From assembly GCA_016296775.1 (NCBI GenBank), contig JAEDIE010000016.1, forward strand, positions 1 through 26,796: DNA of 26,796 bases. Direction: 5' to 3'. The notes beneath the pieces were generated by a model. It was not told the DNA's origin, did not search any database, and worked only from the letters and a program-made list of their open reading frames with translations. Every line of letters begins with the position of its first letter. Within the stretch, counting starts at the first letter, position 1. Source of the DNA: Bacilli bacterium (lineage in GTDB: Bacteria > Bacillota_I > Bacilli_A > RFN20 > CAG-826). Shown in pieces: positions 1 to 8,024 of this stretch. A program made the position numbers and the translations under genes.

Positions 1-171
1 GAAGGCTTCTATAAATATAAATAATAAAATTGCCTAAGGCACAAAAAGAAATGGATTCAGTACAAAATATGTTCAGTACTGAATTGTCAATTAGAAAATG
101 CGGTTTTTTATGGTGGTTGAAAATGTAGGTATTTATCGGTTTCCTGCTTCTCCTTATTCATTATAAAGAAA
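1..171. other. Left edge without a recognisable gene
   Basis: No convincing gene is seen here. A 25-codon open frame (51-128, +) starts with ATG, ends in TAG and carries Cys-Gly-Phe-Leu-Trp-Trp near its end. It has no clear ribosome binding site and may be a decayed fragment. A 9-bp inverted repeat (ATTCAGTAC at 55-63, GTACTGAAT at 76-84) lies inside it, with no T-run to make it a terminator. Confidence 0.3.
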
Positions 172-218
172 AAGAATTCCCACTAGGCGGTAGTATTAGC
201 TACCGCGGGTGAATTCTT
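172..218 (-). terminator. Rho-independent terminator of the small zinc-ribbon gene
   Basis: A long imperfect hairpin: GCGGTAG (187-193) pairs with CTACCGC (200-206) around a 6-nt loop, and the outer arms AAGAATTC (172-179) and GAATTCTT (211-218) also pair. Read on the minus strand the stem is followed by CTTTTTCTTTAT. It begins about 20 nt after the stop of the 237-428 gene, so it should end that transcript. Confidence 0.7.
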
Positions 219-236
219 ACCGATATGGAACCATAT

Positions 237-428
237 TTATTCCTTTTTCACATACTCTTCGCGATGTCTTAATGGTTTTTTACAATGTGGACAATAAATA
301 AATCCATGTGGATACCAAAGTCGATAACCCAAATCTTCTTTTTGATATTCAAATTCGCATCCACAGTATTCGCATTTGATACTATAAACTATTTCTGAGT
401 CACTTTCTTTATTTACTTTTATTGCCAT
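237..428 (-). CDS. Small zinc-ribbon protein, function unknown
   Basis: A 63-residue protein with two cysteine knuckles, C19-x2-C22-x-C24 and C46-x2-C49, about 22 residues apart. This is the layout of a zinc ribbon that would bind one Zn2+. The first 15 residues are polar and the last 12 are basic; there is no signal peptide or membrane segment, so it is cytosolic. The ATG is preceded by GGAAAGGAG at good spacing, and a TATAAT-like -10 (plus 456-461) lies about 28 nt upstream of the start. The gene is monocistronic and closed by a strong hairpin at 172-218. Zinc ribbons of this size may bind nucleic acid or act as protein adaptors, but nothing here decides between these and no specific family was recognised. 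Confidence 0.75.
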   Translation of the reverse strand: MAIKVNKESDSEIVYSIKCEYCGCEFEYQKEDLGYRLWYPHGFIYCPHCKKPLRHREEYVKKE

Positions 429-475
429 AAATTGCTCCTTTCCTTTTATAATTAGATTATATTACAAAATGTTAG

Positions 476-802
476 AAAGATGTAATTTTAAATATTAATT
501 TAGTTAATGGCGTTTACTCTATTTATTTATACGCCTTAACAGGCACGTTAGATCAAGATTTTTTTATTGCTTTGAATGAGCAATTATTTATGTCGCCTCT
601 TGATAGTGTATTAACTAACGAGAATGCTTCTATTGCTCCAGGTATATATCATTTTGAAGCCGAATTAATTTTTGGTGATAATAAATATATTAACCACACA
701 GATAAATTTATCTGTCAGTTATATACTGACGAAAATTTTTCACTCTCCCTCGACATCATACTTAATAGTGATGTTTCTAATTTCAATGTCGTTGTGCAAT
801 AA
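476..802 (+). pseudogene. 5'-truncated ORF remnant (C-terminal part of a lost protein)
   Basis: The frame is open from just after a TAG at 473-475 to the TAA at 800-802, about 108 codons, but has no ATG or GTG start near its beginning. The first possible start is a TTG at 572 without a ribosome binding site. The upstream codons (GVYSIYLYALTGTLDQDF...) read like protein, so the coding signal extends beyond any usable start. The residue pattern (APGIYHFEAELIFGD) suggests a beta-rich domain of the kind found in surface or phage tail proteins, but I do not recognise the family. The open stretch begins in the promoter region of the divergent zinc-ribbon gene, as expected if a rearrangement removed its 5' part. 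It could instead be non-coding. Confidence 0.4.
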
Positions 803-988
803 AATATCCGAATCCCCAATTGGTATAAAAAATATTGCTTCTATCATTTATAAATTTAATTATTAATAATTTTTGTTCCATTTATATTAATATTAATTAT
901 TAAATATGTTGTTCATTCTTTTAAAAATAAAAACCCTCCATTTCATTGTACCATATGGTCCAAATTTTGGGGGGGAATTTCATTATAA
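803..988. other. Gene-free AT-rich spacer
   Basis: No gene is seen. It holds a perfect 10-bp palindrome ACCATATGGT (950-959), a run of seven G (969-975) and two copies of AATGAAAT on the minus strand. The weak tRNA terminator candidate is listed separately. Confidence 0.5.
926..975 (-). terminator. Weak candidate terminator of tRNA-Gly
   Basis: On the minus strand downstream of the tRNA, C7 (969-975) can pair imperfectly with GGAGGG (934-939), followed by TTTTTATTTTT. The central ACCATATGGT palindrome would form an inner stem. The outer pairing contains a mismatch, so this is tentative. Confidence 0.35.
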
Positions 989-1062
989 TGGAGCAGGTGA
1001 CGGGAATCGAACCCGCGTAATCAGCTTGGAAGGCTGATGCTCTACCATTAAACTACACCTGC
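989..1062 (-). tRNA. tRNA-Gly (anticodon TCC)
   Basis: On the minus strand the acceptor arms GCAGGTG and CACCTGC pair. The D-arm (GTAGTTTAATGGTAGAGC), the anticodon loop CTTCCAA between CAGC and GCTG, and a T-arm with GGTTCGATTCC are all present. The anticodon is TCC, reading GGA and probably other GGN codons. The discriminator is T and CCA is encoded (989-991), giving 74 nt. It lies in the same direction as the GH2 operon, 60 bp downstream of it, but appears to have its own promoter. Confidence 0.96.
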
Positions 1063-1074
1063 AACGTGTTATAT

Positions 1075-1103
1075 ATATTAAATGAAATTTAAGTAAATTT
1101 CAA
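1075..1103 (-). promoter_or_regulatory. Promoter of tRNA-Gly
   Basis: On the minus strand TTGAAA (1098-1103) is followed after exactly 17 nt by TAATAT (1075-1080). Initiation about 7 nt further on would give a leader of roughly 6 nt before the tRNA. The spacer overlaps a 9-bp inverted repeat (TGAAATTTA 1083-1091 / TAAATTTCA 1094-1102) that might also weakly terminate the upstream operon. Confidence 0.55.
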
Positions 1104-1121
1104 TAGTAAAATGTTATGAAC

Positions 1122-1727
1122 TTACTCTTTCATAAACTCAAGAACTTTAAAGCCAAAAGAACTATTTTCATCACTTAAAGAAAACAATTTTGATGAATAA
1201 TTGATAAATAAATAATAATCTAAATCTTTAGAAATACTTGCTTTTGTTTCAAGTTTAAAATAACTATTATAAGTTTCATTATTTGACTCATAAATTTTAT
1301 ATCCATAATTAATTCCTTCGCTTTCAAATAATGAACAAGAATAGTTAATTTTATTAATTAAGTTTGAATCTAAAGGAAGGAAAAAATCATATGATTTCTC
1401 AATCAAATTACTATTTTCAATAAGATTTGAAGAGATAATAAATAAATCAATTTTAGGATTATTTTCGTATATGTTAGTAAATTCTAGATTGTTTTTATTA
1501 TCATACATTGAAAAAGAAAAAATATTATCATTCTTAACTTTATTTTCCATATTTTCTTTAAAACTTAAATCAATTGAATCAGTATCAATAAATATTTCAA
1601 CTTTTTCATTATCTTTAATAGAATAAACTTCTCTTGTAGCAAGAAAAGATATCCCCCAAGTTAAGAAAAATATAACAATTATAATTAATAAATTTTGAGT
1701 TAAATAAATACTAATTGTCTTTTTCAT
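1122..1727 (-). CDS. Membrane-anchored extracellular protein, possibly solute-binding-like
   Basis: A 201-residue protein with one N-terminal hydrophobic segment (about residues 8-31) and a long polar remainder, so probably an anchored outward-facing domain. No lipobox cysteine follows the segment, so it is not a typical lipoprotein. The pattern of short beta strands and acidic loops, with a 'KIDLFII' strand near residue 92 and 'FFLPLDS' near 116, recalls the first lobe of family-1 sugar-binding proteins. It is far shorter than those (usually over 400 residues), and the resemblance is an impression only. It is third in the minus-strand operon. Its ATG lies 17 nt inside the preceding gene, implying translational coupling and cotranscription with the beta-galactosidase. 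It could sense or bind the substrate, or serve the envelope in an unrelated way. Confidence 0.7.
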   Translation of the reverse strand: MKKTISIYLTQNLLIIIVIFFLTWGISFLATREVYSIKDNEKVEIFIDTDSIDLSFKENMENKVKNDNIFSFSMYDNKNNLEFTNIYENNPKIDLFIISSNLIENSNLIEKSYDFFLPLDSNLINKINYSCSLFESEGINYGYKIYESNNETYNSYFKLETKASISKDLDYYLFINYSSKLFSLSDENSSFGFKVLEFMKE

Positions 1728-2208
1728 CTTTTATTTCCTCAAAAGTTACTAAATATGTATTTAACTCTTCTATTACATATTGCTTTTCAAATTCAATATT
1801 TAAATTAGAATTAATAGCAAAATAAATATCGTAATCCTTATTATTCGATCTAAAAATATACTTATTCACATACATATTATGATAAATAAAAATAGTCTTT
1901 TCTTTTTTAGTAAATACGCCTATTCTTTTATCTAAATCATTAATTAAACATCTATTAATTATTTTAATATAGTAATGTTTTTGCAATATATTTAATCTAA
2001 TTAAATAAAGTAAAACTCCAGCAAATATAGCTGTTAAAATAGCAATAATTAAAGAGAATGTTTGATAATTAGTTCTATTCATAAAAACAGCTAATAAAAC
2101 AATAGAAATTATATATATTAATGTTGCTAAACAACCAAAAACTATATTATATCTTATCTCTATTTTTAATTTTTTAATTTTTTCTTTACTTAATAATACC
2201 GTTTTCAT
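1711..2208 (-). CDS. Two-helix membrane protein with cytosolic domain, unknown
   Basis: A 165-residue protein with a basic N-terminus (residues 1-20), two hydrophobic helices (about 22-46 and 50-72) separated by a short 'NRTNYQT' loop, and a polar C-terminal domain of about 90 residues. By the positive-inside rule both ends lie in the cytoplasm. The C-terminal part alternates aromatic and charged residues, suggesting a small beta-containing domain, but no motif was recognised. Its ATG shares one base with the stop codon of the GH2 gene (TAATG), and its own end overlaps the next gene by 17 nt, so the three should be translated as a coupled unit. Permease and kinase signatures are absent. It ends in TAG. 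Confidence 0.72.
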   Translation of the reverse strand: MKTVLLSKEKIKKLKIEIRYNIVFGCLATLIYIISIVLLAVFMNRTNYQTFSLIIAILTAIFAGVLLYLIRLNILQKHYYIKIINRCLINDLDKRIGVFTKKEKTIFIYHNMYVNKYIFRSNNKDYDIYFAINSNLNIEFEKQYVIEELNTYLVTFEEIKDEKDN

Positions 2209-4544
2209 TATCTTACTTTAATAGGAATTTCGTTAATTCCTAAACTAGATTTTATAACTGCTTTACCTATTCCACTACCTTTTTTACTTCTTACATAAAT
2301 AGAAGTTTGACCTCCAGTTAAAGAAACTAATGAAGGTCCCAATAATTCTAGCGGTCCACTAACTTCAATTTGAAGAGGTAAAGATGAAAAACTCATAACA
2401 TGATTATATTCATCAACATGTTTAATGACAATTCTATTTGTATCGTATGTGTCACTATTTACTAAATCATTCTTTAATAACGAAATATTTAAAGAGAATT
2501 TTTTACTAGAGGCAAATTGTTCTACAATTACTACTTCATTATCGTTTCTAATTCCTTTAAATTCAATTAAATTTTGACCATTAATTTGGAATCCACAATA
2601 AGTATTATAAATATCATATAAGTCACTAAACTTTAATTTATATTTAGCTTGATAATAAGCAATAGTAATTTTATCCAATAAGGTTAAAGTATACATTCCA
2701 CCAATTTCTATCTTAGAAATAATTTTAGCTATTGTTTTCCTATCTTTTTTACTAAATCTTGGATCATCAAATAAATCTCCAATTAAATCATCAACTTTAA
2801 TTAAAGGATGTTTCATATACTTAAATTCATTTCTTAAAGGATAATATCTTTTGACAAACTTTTTATCTTTATATAAATCTACACATTCTAAATTTGTAGC
2901 TATATAAATTTCAGGATAAAAATTTTCAGGGAATTCACCCTTACTCATATTGCTTAATACTTTTAAAACTGGTGCACTATCATTTTGAGATTGATATACA
3001 TATGAAGCGTATTTTCTATTTCTAAAAATATCAAAAACACCATGATAACAAACTCTATCTCCACTACCAAAATTCTTATGAGTATTATAATCAAAAGCAC
3101 ACCAACCAATCGCTCCAGCAATATCCTCAAACTTATTAGCATCATCAATAACACGAGCATGTCTATAACAATGTTCAAATCTAGTCATTTCATTATCAAA
3201 AGGCTTTGTTGGATACATATGTCCCATATATTCAGTTACTAAATATCCATTTTCATGAGTTTTTGTTATCTTTTTTCTATTAACTAAACCATGTTTTCTA
3301 TTATGACAAGAAAAATCATTATAGGCGTAAATATCTTCTAATAATTCGCTATTAGAAAAATTTCTAACTCCTAATGTTTGTTTATGAGGATCAATTTCAT
3401 GAACAATTTTATTACTTGTATCGTATAGCTCATAGTCATCTTTTGATTCATCAATTCTTACTCCATGAGCTATAATTGATGGATGATTATATGCTGTTTC
3501 AGTCATTGAACTTATGTTCTTATAATGTTGATCTCTCCATGAAGAAGATGTTCCAATATGTTGCCATCCAGGTATCTCGTCTATAACTAATAATCCTATT
3601 TCATCACATCTATCTAAGAAAGCTCTATCTTGAGGATAATGGCTAGTTCTAACAACATTTATTCCGGCTTCATATTTTAAAATATTGGCATCATCAATTT
3701 GTAATGATTTAGTAGCTGCATAACCAATATATGGATAAGATTGATGCCTATTTAAACCAAATAATTTAATCTTTTTATTATTTAAATAGAATCCATCTTT
3801 TCTAAATTCAGCATTTCTAAAACCAAATCTAGTTTCATAAAATTCTTTATTAACTCCATCACTATAAGTTGATCTCATAGTATATAAATTTGGGTTATCT
3901 ATATCCCATAATCTAGGGTTGTCAATTTTACATGTGTTTCCTTTAAAACTAGCAACTAATTCGTTTTGAAAATATACATTATGAATAACATTTTCTTTAT
4001 CAACAAGTTCTTTACTAACTATATCTTTAACACTAATATTTCCTTCCATATCTCCAAAAACATATGTTTTTGCAATATATTTTTCTTTATAGCTAAGTAA
4101 TTCTACTGTTCTATAAATGCCCCCAAATGTAAGATAATCAACAATATAACCAAAAGGAGGAAGTGAAGGGTCTTCTATTGTAGAAAGAATAACAACAAGG
4201 TAATTGTTTCTTTCTTTTAAATATGAACTAACATTGATTTCAACAGGATTATAAAGAGAAGCAAATTCTCCAAAATAGTGGCCATTTAAGTATATTTTTG
4301 CTTTAGTCATGTATCCATTGAATCTTAAAATGAATACCTTATCTTCGTTTAATTTATCTACATCAAATAATTTAAAATATGTAAATAATCCTTGATATTC
4401 ACTTTCATCAAAATAATGGACTGGCATCATTTTAACAGTGTGAGGAATATCAATATTAATAGCTCCGCTAGGAATAATATTTAAGTATGTAGAATTGAAT
4501 CCATTAATGAACTTCCAATCAAAATTTAATGCTTGTTTATTCAT
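2208..4544 (-). CDS. Glycoside hydrolase family 2 beta-galactosidase (variant acid/base motif)
   Basis: A 778-residue cytosolic enzyme with the GH2 plan: N-terminal sugar-binding beta domain (about 1-140), immunoglobulin-like domain (150-245), TIM barrel (250-500) and C-terminal beta domains. Barrel signatures include 'GLNRHQSYPYIGYA' (263-276), 'INVVRTSHYPQ' (295-305), 'NHPSI' (353-357), the nucleophile E438 in 'VTEYMGHMYPT' and 'GAIGWCAFDYNTH' beyond it. The closest relatives I know carry WGVRINES at the acid/base; this protein has HGVRIDES, so E366 is kept but the preceding Asn is Asp365 and the Trp is His. There is no signal peptide, so it should act on imported beta-galactosides such as lactose. 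A GAGG-type ribosome site precedes the ATG. It is first in an operon with two membrane proteins and divergent from the alpha-glucoside/alpha-galactoside operon. Activity on another beta-glycoside cannot be excluded. Confidence 0.88.
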   Translation of the reverse strand: MNKQALNFDWKFINGFNSTYLNIIPSGAINIDIPHTVKMMPVHYFDESEYQGLFTYFKLFDVDKLNEDKVFILRFNGYMTKAKIYLNGHYFGEFASLYNPVEINVSSYLKERNNYLVVILSTIEDPSLPPFGYIVDYLTFGGIYRTVELLSYKEKYIAKTYVFGDMEGNISVKDIVSKELVDKENVIHNVYFQNELVASFKGNTCKIDNPRLWDIDNPNLYTMRSTYSDGVNKEFYETRFGFRNAEFRKDGFYLNNKKIKLFGLNRHQSYPYIGYAATKSLQIDDANILKYEAGINVVRTSHYPQDRAFLDRCDEIGLLVIDEIPGWQHIGTSSSWRDQHYKNISSMTETAYNHPSIIAHGVRIDESKDDYELYDTSNKIVHEIDPHKQTLGVRNFSNSELLEDIYAYNDFSCHNRKHGLVNRKKITKTHENGYLVTEYMGHMYPTKPFDNEMTRFEHCYRHARVIDDANKFEDIAGAIGWCAFDYNTHKNFGSGDRVCYHGVFDIFRNRKYASYVYQSQNDSAPVLKVLSNMSKGEFPENFYPEIYIATNLECVDLYKDKKFVKRYYPLRNEFKYMKHPLIKVDDLIGDLFDDPRFSKKDRKTIAKIISKIEIGGMYTLTLLDKITIAYYQAKYKLKFSDLYDIYNTYCGFQINGQNLIEFKGIRNDNEVVIVEQFASSKKFSLNISLLKNDLVNSDTYDTNRIVIKHVDEYNHVMSFSSLPLQIEVSGPLELLGPSLVSLTGGQTSIYVRSKKGSGIGKAVIKSSLGINEIPIKVR

Positions 4545-4561
4545 ATTTCTTACCTCTAATA

Positions 4562-4596
4562 CTATTATTAAATCAAAACTATGTTTTAAATAATAG
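4562..4596. repeat. Inverted repeat upstream of the GH2 gene, possible operator
   Basis: CTATTATTAAA (4562-4572) and TTTAAATAATAG (4585-4596) form a nearly perfect inverted repeat with a 12-nt centre, starting 18 bp before the GH2 start codon. It could be an operator or a hairpin in the GH2 leader. No T-run in the expected place makes it a terminator. Confidence 0.45.
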
Positions 4597-4610
4597 GACT
4601 TATTTATTTT

Positions 4611-4650
4611 AATACGTTTAAAATATATAATTTGCTATATATCTCGTATT
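4611..4650. promoter_or_regulatory. Nested dyad between divergent sugar operons, candidate operator
   Basis: ATATATA (4623-4629) and TATATAT (4636-4642) flank ATTTGC, and an outer pair AATACG (4611-4616) / CGTATT (4645-4650) encloses them. The dyad lies in the 163-bp region between the GH2 and GH13 starts, where a regulator would control both. The central TTTGCTAT (4631-4638) also occurs upstream of the AraC-type regulator (12719-12726). A TATAAT for the GH13 operon lies at 4680-4685, without a clear -35. Confidence 0.4.
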
Positions 4651-4707
4651 TTTTTATTTTTAAAATAGTATTGAAGTAATATAATTTAAATATCTAGGGG
4701 AGAAAAT

Positions 4708-6384
4708 ATGAACCATACAAATTGGTATAAGGATGCTATCATTTATCAAATTTATCCACGTTCTTTTTGCGATTCAAATAATGATGGAATGGGGGATATA
4801 CAAGGTATTATTTCTAAAATAAGTTATTTAAAATCTTTAGGAATTAATTGTATTTGGTTATCTCCAGTTTATGATTCACCTCAAGAAGATAATGGATATG
4901 ATATAAGCGATTATTATTCTATCTATAAACCCTTTGGAACAATGGATGATTTAAAGGAATTAATTAATAAATTACATGAAAATGGAATTAAATTAATTAT
5001 GGATTTAGTAGTAAACCATACATCAAGTGAACATAAATGGTTCCAGGAAGCTTTAAAAGATCCTTCTTCAAAATATAGAAATTACTATTACTTTAAAGAA
5101 GGTAAAGGGAAGAACTTTAAACGTCCACCGAACAATTGGAGTGGTTTTTTTGGAGGTTCTACTTGGGAAAGAGTTAAAGATACTCCATATTATTACTTAC
5201 ATTTATTTGCAAAGGGTCAACCAGATTTAAATTGGGAAAACGAAGAAGTAAGAAAAGAAGTCAAAAACATATTGAAATACTACCTCGATTTAGGTGTAGA
5301 TGGATTTAGATGTGACGTAATTACTTTAATAAGTAAAAAACAAGATTTTAAAAATAGACCTGCTAAATTAGCTTTGACAGGAAAAGATGCTTATGTAAAC
5401 GGCCCAAGATTACATGAGTTTTTACATGAATTATATTTAGATGTTTATTCAAATTACGATTGTATGACCGTAGGAGAAACTGTCTTATCAACTCTTCAAG
5501 AAGCTAAAGATTTAGTAATTCCATCTAGAGAAGAATTATCTATGGTATTTAATTTTGATCATACAAATGTAGATAATTTTTTTGGAGTTAAATGGATAGA
5601 AAGAAAATTTAGTTTAAAAAGATTCAAGAAAACATATAGAAAATGGCAAAACGGAATGTATGAATGTGGTGGTTGGAATTCATTATTTATTGAAAATCAT
5701 GACCAAAGAAGATCAACAGGAAGATTTAATACATCCTTAGAAAAAGAGTATAAAGATATATCCTCAAAAATGTTAGCTTCAACGTATTTCTTAATGCAAG
5801 GAACTCCTTTTATTTATCAAGGACAAGAATTAGGAATGACTAACGGAGATTTTAAAACAATTGATGATTTTAAAGATGTTGAAACACATAACATTGATAA
5901 AATGAGAAAAGAAGTTCCTATTCTTACACCTATTTTAAATAAATCATTATTTAGAGAATCTAGAGATAACGCTAGAACTCCTATGCAATGGGATGATACA
6001 GAATTTGGAGGATTCTCTTCTAATGCTCCTTGGATTCAAGTAAATAAAAACAAATCAGAAATTAATGCTAAAAAAGAAGAAACAGAACCTTCATCACTTC
6101 TTAATTACTATAAAAAATTAATTGAATTAAGAAAGAAATATGATGTCTTAAAAACAGGTAAATATATTGATTTATTACCTCACTCAAATCATATATTTGC
6201 ATATTCAAGAAAAGAAAATAGTAGAGATTTAATAGTTATTTCTAATTTTTCAAAGAAATCAATTAAATGTAAATTATTAAATAAATATCAAAATTATCAA
6301 TTATTGTTATCTAATTATGAAGATAACAATTCAATAACATTAAAACCATACGAAACACGAATATTATATAAGGAGGAAAGATAA
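4708..6384 (+). CDS. GH13 alpha-1,6-glucosidase (oligo-1,6-glucosidase / MalL-like)
   Basis: A 558-residue cytosolic alpha-glucosidase of the GH13 oligo-1,6-glucosidase group, normal length. Visible are the calcium-loop type 'DSNNDGMGD' (22-30), 'DLVVNH' (99-104), 'DGFRCDVI' with nucleophile D203, 'VGETV' with acid/base E257 and 'ENHD' with D332. The Val after the nucleophile (D203-V204) is the residue that in isomaltases favours alpha-1,6 bonds, where maltases have Thr; by that rule it should split isomaltose, panose or similar sugars. Trehalose-6-phosphate hydrolases and sucrases share the fold, so specificity is inferred. AGGGGAG precedes the ATG. It heads a tight operon with a sugar symporter and an alpha-galactosidase; the next ATG is 2 nt after its stop. 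It may also process the glucose-containing remainder of raffinose-type sugars. Confidence 0.9.
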   Translation: MNHTNWYKDAIIYQIYPRSFCDSNNDGMGDIQGIISKISYLKSLGINCIWLSPVYDSPQEDNGYDISDYYSIYKPFGTMDDLKELINKLHENGIKLIMDLVVNHTSSEHKWFQEALKDPSSKYRNYYYFKEGKGKNFKRPPNNWSGFFGGSTWERVKDTPYYYLHLFAKGQPDLNWENEEVRKEVKNILKYYLDLGVDGFRCDVITLISKKQDFKNRPAKLALTGKDAYVNGPRLHEFLHELYLDVYSNYDCMTVGETVLSTLQEAKDLVIPSREELSMVFNFDHTNVDNFFGVKWIERKFSLKRFKKTYRKWQNGMYECGGWNSLFIENHDQRRSTGRFNTSLEKEYKDISSKMLASTYFLMQGTPFIYQGQELGMTNGDFKTIDDFKDVETHNIDKMRKEVPILTPILNKSLFRESRDNARTPMQWDDTEFGGFSSNAPWIQVNKNKSEINAKKEETEPSSLLNYYKKLIELRKKYDVLKTGKYIDLLPHSNHIFAYSRKENSRDLIVISNFSKKSIKCKLLNKYQNYQLLLSNYEDNNSITLKPYETRILYKEER

Positions 6385-6385
6385 T

Positions 6386-8014
6386 ATGAAGATAAGTGAT
6401 ACGTATACTGGAAATAATGTACCAAAGAGAACTAAATGGATTTACTCAACAGTAGCAACATTTAGAGATGCTTGCTATGCACTTGTATCCATGTTCCTTA
6501 TTACATTTATCCAATATTCAGGAGTTTTAACAAGAGGTTTACCATCAACAGCTTCTTCTAGTGAAAAAACAGCTGTTTTCGTAGCTACATTTGGTGTCAT
6601 TACAGCTCTTGTAATTGGCTATAGAATTTTTGATGCCTTAAACGATCCATTTATGGGAGTCATTATTGAAAAAACTCACTTTAAAACAGGTAAATATAAA
6701 CCATGGATTTTAATTGGTGGTTTAACTAATTCTGTCGTTGTTTTAGCTTTATTTGTTGCTCCTCAAGTTTTTAGTTGGTTAAGTGGATGGGCATATATTG
6801 CATGGTTCGCAGTATTTTATCTCTTTTGGGGCTTAACTTTTACAATGAATGATATTGCTTATTGGGGCATGCTTCCTTCATTAACAAATGATGAAAGAAA
6901 ACGTAACACAATTACTACATTAATGTCCATCTTCTGTAGTATTGGCCAATTTGCAGTTGCTGGTCTTTCTCCTATTTTAAGTGGCACTTTTGGTTATCAA
7001 GTTTATCCAATTATTGCTATTATTGTCTGTTCTTTATTTGCTATTGCTCAAGTAATTTTGTTCTTATTCTTAAAAGAACATAAAAGAGAAGATGACGTTA
7101 AAGGAAGTAAAGAAAAAGCTAGCTTTAAAGATATGTTCACTGTCTTAAAGAAAAATGATCAAGCTTTAATTATGGTTATTGCTTTATTTGTTTATTATTT
7201 AGGTAGTGGAATTCTTAATACACTCGGTCTTAACTACTTCTATTTTGCTATTAATTATTCAGTAGGAAGTGGTGTTATGACTTACTTCACTATTATCTAT
7301 GGTGTAGGTTACTTATTATCTCAAATCTTATTCCCATTTATTACCAAGAAACTATCTTGGAAAAATATCATTTTATTAACTTTCTTCGGATTAGTAATAG
7401 GATACATCGCATTCTTTATTTATGGTTTACCACTAGGAGGCGGAAAATATATCGGACCTGCTCCAACAGTTACTAAGAGCGATGGAACAACAACTTTAAA
7501 TATTCTTTATTTAATTCCTTTATGCATTATTGGTTTAGTCATATTCTTCTGCCAAGGTTTATTCTACTTAACTCTTCTTATTATGATGACAAATACAATC
7601 GAATATAACGAATATAAATTTGGCGAAAGAAAAGAAGCTGTTATATTCTCATTAAGACCATTAACTACCAAGTTAGCAAGTGCTCTTCAACAAGGAGTAT
7701 TATATTTATTCTTACTTATTGCTTCTCTTTCTGGAATTATTTCACAAATTTCAACATACCAAAATCAAGCAACGACTGGAGAAATTACAACCGAACTTCT
7801 CCCAACCTTATGTGATGCCGAATTAAGTAGTATTGAACCATGGCAAGTTATAGTCTTTAAACTTGGCTTAACTCTTCTTCCATTAATATTATTTGTTATT
7901 TCATTCCTTGTTATTAGATTTAAATATCATATTAATGAAGAAGAATATCGTAATATGGTTAATGTTTTAAATTCAAGACACGAAGAAGAAGAATCTAAAC
8001 TCGCTATAGAATAA
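6386..8014 (+). CDS. GPH-family sugar:cation symporter
   Basis: A 542-residue integral membrane protein with about 12 hydrophobic helices, of the glycoside-pentoside-hexuronide family (MelB, LacS, XynB relatives). The family motif R80-x2-D83-x3-D87-P-x-M-G in helix 2 matches the cation-site Asp pair of MelB, and 'MNDIAYWGMLPSL' (154-166) matches the second conserved acidic motif. LacS-type IIA phosphorylation domains are absent; the protein ends in a short charged tail. Two loops are longer than in MelB: 'RGLPSTASSSEK' (50-61) and an outward loop near 350-365. AGGAGG lies inside the last codons of the GH13 gene, giving tight coupling. Placed between an alpha-glucosidase and an alpha-galactosidase, it probably imports alpha-galactosides or alpha-glucosides with Na+ or H+. 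Substrate and ion are not readable from sequence. Confidence 0.88.
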   Translation: MKISDTYTGNNVPKRTKWIYSTVATFRDACYALVSMFLITFIQYSGVLTRGLPSTASSSEKTAVFVATFGVITALVIGYRIFDALNDPFMGVIIEKTHFKTGKYKPWILIGGLTNSVVVLALFVAPQVFSWLSGWAYIAWFAVFYLFWGLTFTMNDIAYWGMLPSLTNDERKRNTITTLMSIFCSIGQFAVAGLSPILSGTFGYQVYPIIAIIVCSLFAIAQVILFLFLKEHKREDDVKGSKEKASFKDMFTVLKKNDQALIMVIALFVYYLGSGILNTLGLNYFYFAINYSVGSGVMTYFTIIYGVGYLLSQILFPFITKKLSWKNIILLTFFGLVIGYIAFFIYGLPLGGGKYIGPAPTVTKSDGTTTLNILYLIPLCIIGLVIFFCQGLFYLTLLIMMTNTIEYNEYKFGERKEAVIFSLRPLTTKLASALQQGVLYLFLLIASLSGIISQISTYQNQATTGEITTELLPTLCDAELSSIEPWQVIVFKLGLTLLPLILFVISFLVIRFKYHINEEEYRNMVNVLNSRHEEEESKLAIE

Positions 8015-8024
8015 AATTTTCAAT

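Noticed and set aside
969..975. Run of seven G as a phase-variable tract
   Set aside because: It lies in a gene-free spacer downstream of a tRNA, not in a coding region or between promoter boxes.
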